Source: Kitasatospora sp. NBC_01246 | GTDB lineage: Bacteria > Actinomycetota > Actinomycetes > Streptomycetales > Streptomycetaceae | DNA length: 64,000 nucleotides | Assembly: GCF_036226505.1 (NCBI RefSeq) | Contig: NZ_CP108484.1 | Coordinates: 7,473,501 to 7,537,500, forward strand | Direction: 5' to 3' | Part shown: piece after piece, positions 60,837 through 64,000 of the stretch | Numbering within the stretch: position 1 is the stretch's first letter | Layout: every line of letters starts with the position of its first letter | Translations under genes and position numbers: made by a program | The notes under the pieces: generated by a model | Databases searched by the model: none | What the model was told of the DNA's origin: nothing | The model's input: only the letters and a program-made list of their open reading frames with translations

Positions 60837-63353
60837 TCACGGCGTACCGGCCGGTGCGGGCGGGAAGGTGGCCGGTGCGTACTTGCCGTGCTGCTGGCGG
60901 AAGGTGCGGCCGAGGTGGTGCTGGAGCCGCTCGTGCCGGAACTGGTAGACCGCGCCGGTCTGGCGCAGCACGCCGCGCTGGTAGGCGTCGTCCAGGAACG
61001 CGACCGGGCGCCAGGGCAGCCGGCCGGTCAGCGGCAGCCAGACCCGGGCCAGCACCAGCCACTGGCCCCAGGCGGTGAAGGCGAGCAGATAGGCGACCGT
61101 CCCGCCGATCCCGCCGACCGCCCCGATGAACAGGCCGTCCGCCAGCCCCCAGTTCAGCGGACCCAGGACGCCCTGGAACAGGTCGACGACCAGGCGCCCG
61201 CCGCCGGCGATGGTGAGGGTGAGGGCCGGCGCCAGGACGAGGAACTGCCGGGCCACCGTGGCGCGGTTGGCGCTGAGCAGGCTGACCGGGGTGGCCGAGG
61301 AGGTGACGTCCACCGGCGCCTCCAGCGCGGCCGAGAGCCCGAAGACCAGGCCGGCCGCCGACCCGAAGGTCAGCCCGAGGCAGAGCATGTTGATCAGGGT
61401 GCCTTCGAGGACGTCCGGGTCGGTCAGCGGGGAGCCCGCGTACAGCGCGCGTTCCAGCGCGAGCGCGCAGGCACAGCCGACGCCCATCAGGGACCCGCCG
61501 AGCAGACCGTCCCCGAACCGGGCGAGGAAGGTGCGGACCGGCCGCCGGCCGAGGCTGTCGTGGGTGCCGGGCAGCCGCAGCCGCACCCGGGACGGCTCGA
61601 AGACCTCCCCGCCGCCGAAGGTGATCAGGATCGCGTACACCGACCCGAAGGCGAGCCCGGCCACCGGCCCCATCAGGCTGCCCTGCAGCAGCACCTCGCC
61701 GGCCCCGGTGCCGAAGCCGATGCCGAGCAGGCTGACGAACAGTCCGACGAACCAGTCGGCGAGGGCGACGCTCAGCGAGGTGGCCACGACCACGGCCAGG
61801 ACCCGGGTCGAGCGCGGCAGCGTGTCGCCGAGCTGCCACCAGGCGAGGTCCTGCCGGTCGTGGTCGAGCCGGACCAGGTGGTGCGCGAGGTGGCCGAGCC
61901 AGTGCTGGGCGCGACCGGTGTCCCAGCCCGTCGGCCGGCCCGGTCGGCCGGCGGCGTCCCGCTCCGGGGCGCGGCGGCGGTACACCGCGGGGACGAAGCC
62001 CGCCAGCAGGTGCTCCTCCAGGGACTTCGCGGTGGGGAAGCGGGCGGTGTCGAGCAGTTCGGCGGGGTCGCGGCCGGGTGTCTCGCTGTAGGCGGTGCGC
62101 GCCAGGATCACCATGAGCGGCGTGGTCAGCACCGCGGCGAGGGCGGCGCCCGCCCCGCTCTCCCCGGCGCGCAGCTCGTCGAGCACGGTGTCCCACAGCG
62201 ACCCGTCCTCGCTCCCGTCCTCGCTCCCGTCGGCGGCGGCGTCGCCGCGGCCGACCGACCGGGCCGTCCGGGGCAGGTAGTGGCCGAGGTCGTCGAGGGT
62301 GAGGTCGGCGAGCGTGATGCCGGCCGCCCAGAGCAGCGGCGCGTGCGCCTCCTGGACGGCCTCGGCGAACTCGTCGTGCCGGCTGGTGAGGACGAGCGGC
62401 AGGGTGGTGGCGTTGAGGGCGTCGAGGGCCTCCCGCCGCAGGCCCTCCGCGATCTCGTCGAACCCGTCGAGGACGGGGAGGACGAGGTCGGCGTCGACCA
62501 GCGCGGCGGCCAGCGTCGACCCGTGCGGTCCCCGGCGGGCCAGGTGCGGGTGGTCACGCAGCAGCCGCCCGACCAGCCAGTCCCGCAGCGCGGTGGTGGT
62601 CGGGTCCCAGGAGCCGAGACTGAAGATGACCGGGACCCGGCCGGCGGCGCCCGGGGCCTCCAACTGGTCCAGGACGAACCTGATCGTCAGGATCGACTTG
62701 CCCGAGCCGGCCCGGCCGAGGATCACCAGCCGCCCGGAGGAGATCCGCCGGTAGACCTCCGCCACGCTCCGCAGGTCACCGCTGAGGTCCATCGGGCGGG
62801 GGGCGGCCCCCGGGCCGAGCCGCTGGATGTTCTCCGAACGGTCCGTCAGCCCGGCCGGTGCCCGCTGCCACCGGACCGGGAGCGGGAACGGGTCGTGGAC
62901 CCGGCGCTGCGCCTCCTCGCGGCGCCAGCGGCGTCTGACCTCGCCGGCCAGCTCCTGCGCGGCGTCGGCCAGCGCGCCGGGCACCGGGCGGGGCGCGGGC
63001 GGCGCGGGGGTCTCGGGTGGCGCCGACGGGCCGGGGGCCGGGGACTCGGCGGCCGGGCCGCCGGGTGGCGCGGGCGCCGGTTCGAGCGGCGCGGGAGCCG
63101 GCCGGGGCACCGCGGGAGCCGACGCGCCGCGCGCCTCGGCGAGCGTGCTCGCCAGCTGCCGGCGGTCCTCCGCGCTGATGTCGAGGGCGTCGGCCAGCAG
63201 GTTGACCGTACCCAGTCGATGGTCGCTGGACCTGCCGCTCTCCAGCCGGCGGATGGTGCGCACACTGACGCCGGAGCGCTCCGCCACCTGTTCCTGCGTC
63301 AGGCCCGCCTGGCCGCGCAGCCGGCGTAACAGCGTGCCGAGCTGATCCGTCAA
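60837..63353 (-). CDS. HTH-NACHT-transmembrane STAND ATPase
   Basis: 838 residues. An N-terminal XRE helix-turn-helix spans 5-60 (RRLRGQAGLTQEQVAERSGV, then SVRTIRRLESG). A Pro/Ala-rich linker (75-125) is followed by a NACHT-type NTPase: Walker A GRAGSGKS at 213-220, Walker B VLPVLDGFDEIAEG at 291-304, and LPLVLTSRHDEFAEA as sensor. The C-terminal 330 residues contain about eight hydrophobic helices (for example VLAVVVATSLSVALADWFVG). It should be a membrane-embedded signal-transducing ATPase, architecture related to bacterial NLR-like proteins, some of which are antiphage. A cluster of CCGGT motifs lies just upstream. Confidence 0.9.
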   Translation of the reverse strand: MTDQLGTLLRRLRGQAGLTQEQVAERSGVSVRTIRRLESGRSSDHRLGTVNLLADALDISAEDRRQLASTLAEARGASAPAVPRPAPAPLEPAPAPPGGPAAESPAPGPSAPPETPAPPAPRPVPGALADAAQELAGEVRRRWRREEAQRRVHDPFPLPVRWQRAPAGLTDRSENIQRLGPGAAPRPMDLSGDLRSVAEVYRRISSGRLVILGRAGSGKSILTIRFVLDQLEAPGAAGRVPVIFSLGSWDPTTTALRDWLVGRLLRDHPHLARRGPHGSTLAAALVDADLVLPVLDGFDEIAEGLRREALDALNATTLPLVLTSRHDEFAEAVQEAHAPLLWAAGITLADLTLDDLGHYLPRTARSVGRGDAAADGSEDGSEDGSLWDTVLDELRAGESGAGAALAAVLTTPLMVILARTAYSETPGRDPAELLDTARFPTAKSLEEHLLAGFVPAVYRRRAPERDAAGRPGRPTGWDTGRAQHWLGHLAHHLVRLDHDRQDLAWWQLGDTLPRSTRVLAVVVATSLSVALADWFVGLFVSLLGIGFGTGAGEVLLQGSLMGPVAGLAFGSVYAILITFGGGEVFEPSRVRLRLPGTHDSLGRRPVRTFLARFGDGLLGGSLMGVGCACALALERALYAGSPLTDPDVLEGTLINMLCLGLTFGSAAGLVFGLSAALEAPVDVTSSATPVSLLSANRATVARQFLVLAPALTLTIAGGGRLVVDLFQGVLGPLNWGLADGLFIGAVGGIGGTVAYLLAFTAWGQWLVLARVWLPLTGRLPWRPVAFLDDAYQRGVLRQTGAVYQFRHERLQHHLGRTFRQQHGKYAPATFPPAPAGTP

Positions 63354-63370
63354 CGGGGCGCCTCTCTACT

Positions 63371-63410
63371 CGCCGGTAATCGCCGGTGAGCCTACCGGTG
63401 ACGACCGGTC
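63371..63410. promoter_or_regulatory. four CCGGT half-sites upstream of the HTH-NACHT gene
   Basis: CGCCGGTAAT and CGCCGGTGAG are 10 bp apart in direct orientation, followed by two inverted copies CTACCGGTG and CGACCGGTC. CCGGT-GAGCCT-ACCGG is a perfect inverted repeat. It lies 18-57 bp before the gene whose product has an XRE DNA-binding domain, so autoregulation is plausible. Confidence 0.5.
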
Positions 63411-63507
63411 AGCGATGTCCGGCCGGTTGGCCTGTCCACCGAACATGACGAACGCCACAATCGCTGCCTTCGTGCAGGCGCTGTGCGGCGAGAAGCGAGG
63501 AGTCGAC

Positions 63508-63759
63508 GTGGCCTACCGCTACTGGTGCGGTGAGTGCAGTTCCAGGACGGCCTGGCTCGGCGAGTCCGAGGGGGAGCGGCAGCAGGTCGAGCACTACGCG
63601 AAACGGCATCCCGGCATCCCGCCCGGCGGCCAGGTCGAGGTCGGCAGAAGACTCGACGCCGGCCGCGGCTGGCTCGCGCCGGCCGCGGCTGCGCTCGTCC
63701 TGCTGATCGTCGTGGTGGCCGTGGTGGCCGTGGTGGCCGTCGTGACCCGGTACCGGTAG
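63508..63759 (+). CDS. small membrane-anchored zinc-ribbon-like protein
   Basis: 83 residues. The N-terminus MAYRYWCGECSSRTAWLGES has a CxxC pair, and EHYAKRHPGIPPGG may supply further His ligands. A single C-terminal helix (LAPAAAALVLLIVVVAVVAV) ends in TRYR. I start at the GTG at 63508 because GAGGAG lies eight bases upstream; in-frame starts further left lack a ribosome site. Proteins of this layout are common in streptomycetes and uncharacterised. Divergent from the HTH-NACHT gene. Confidence 0.78.
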   Translation: MAYRYWCGECSSRTAWLGESEGERQQVEHYAKRHPGIPPGGQVEVGRRLDAGRGWLAPAAAALVLLIVVVAVVAVVAVVTRYR

Positions 63760-63920
63760 GCCGCGCCGCCGCCGGCACCGGCCGCCCTTGGCCGGTCCGT
63801 GGCCTGTCCCGGCCGGTCGGCCGGAGCCCAGCATGGGCGCCGGGGCCGCACGCCCCCGGGGGCCGTGTCCGGCGCCCCGGCCGGCGGCACCCCACCCCTC
63901 CCAGCAACCGAAGGAGATCC

Positions 63921-64000
63921 ATGTCCACTTCACCGCAGCCGGGGCAGGCCCTCACCCGGCGCTCGCTCCTGCGGACCGGGACGGGGCTCGCCCTGGGCAC
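63921..64000 (+). CDS. N-terminus of a Tat-exported protein (partial, runs off the window)
   Basis: AAGGAGAT precedes an ATG at 63921. The visible frame reads MSTSPQPGQALTRRSLLRTG then TGLALG, a twin-arginine signal peptide (RRSLL) followed by the start of its hydrophobic core. The mature domain is beyond the edge, so the function cannot be stated. Confidence 0.75.
   Translation, partial: MSTSPQPGQALTRRSLLRTGTGLALG

Overview
The window is a stretch of very GC-rich actinobacterial chromosome, almost certainly from a member of the Streptomycetaceae (Streptomyces or Kitasatospora). The basis is near-saturated G/C at third codon positions, a SARP/AfsR-type regulator, a Methyltransf_19 SAM methyltransferase, an Rpf-like transglycosylase, many TetR/MarR/LysR/AraC/ROK regulators next to their targets, and Tat-type signal peptides. 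It reads as accessory/arm-type DNA: short regulated cassettes for transport, catabolism and secreted hydrolases. I see no rRNA, tRNA, CRISPR array, transposase or phage module.

Layout. 0-4.3 kb: DUF1918 protein, TetR, APC-type amino-acid permease, tandem universal stress protein. 4.3-6.7 kb: a repeat-rich control region followed by a DrrAB-like ABC exporter. 6.9-9.4 kb: sigma factor translationally coupled to a repeat-like partner, divergent from a SAM methyltransferase. 9.6-16 kb: secreted subtilase, a SARP-NB-ARC-type regulator with a downstream metallo-beta-lactamase-fold hydrolase, and a membrane protein. 16.2-19.7 kb: ricin-type lectin behind a sigma-E-like promoter, GH1 beta-glucosidase and a ROK regulator. 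19.8-27 kb: organosulfur locus. A flavin monooxygenase converges on a six-gene operon encoding an Ssu-type sulfonate importer, an AprA-like flavoprotein, a two-cluster ferredoxin and a TauD dioxygenase. 27-28.1 kb is degenerate DNA with a 17-bp triple repeat.

28.1-34.6 kb: three VOC/glyoxalase proteins with an AraC regulator, an amidase divergent from its TetR, and a broken membrane gene. 34.9-38.6 kb: a translationally coupled metallophosphoesterase / MFS / beta-propeller operon. 38.9-45.9 kb: iron alcohol dehydrogenase-LysR, O-methyltransferase, alpha/beta hydrolase, small secreted protein, CocE-type hydrolase. 45.9-51.2 kb: CrtI-like oxidoreductase, CorA, and an Lrp regulator divergent from a PLP decarboxylase. 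51.4-52.5 kb: a TetR gene followed by two decayed agmatine-deiminase C-termini with a matching operator. 52.5-56.2 kb: MFS exporter divergent from a MarR-ABC exporter operon with a perfect 19-bp palindrome. 56.3-64 kb: Rpf-like protein, membrane protein, antigen-85-like esterase, serine hydrolase, a HTH-NACHT-membrane STAND ATPase, a small membrane protein and the start of a Tat-exported protein.

The most distinctive signals are: iterated 10/11-bp repeats before the DrrAB exporter; a shared box at identical spacing before two leaderless VOC genes; the AprA-like/ferredoxin pair inside a sulfonate operon; the agmatine-deiminase double remnant with its operator kept; and the membrane-anchored HTH-NACHT protein. 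All functions are assigned from motifs read by eye; no database search was run.
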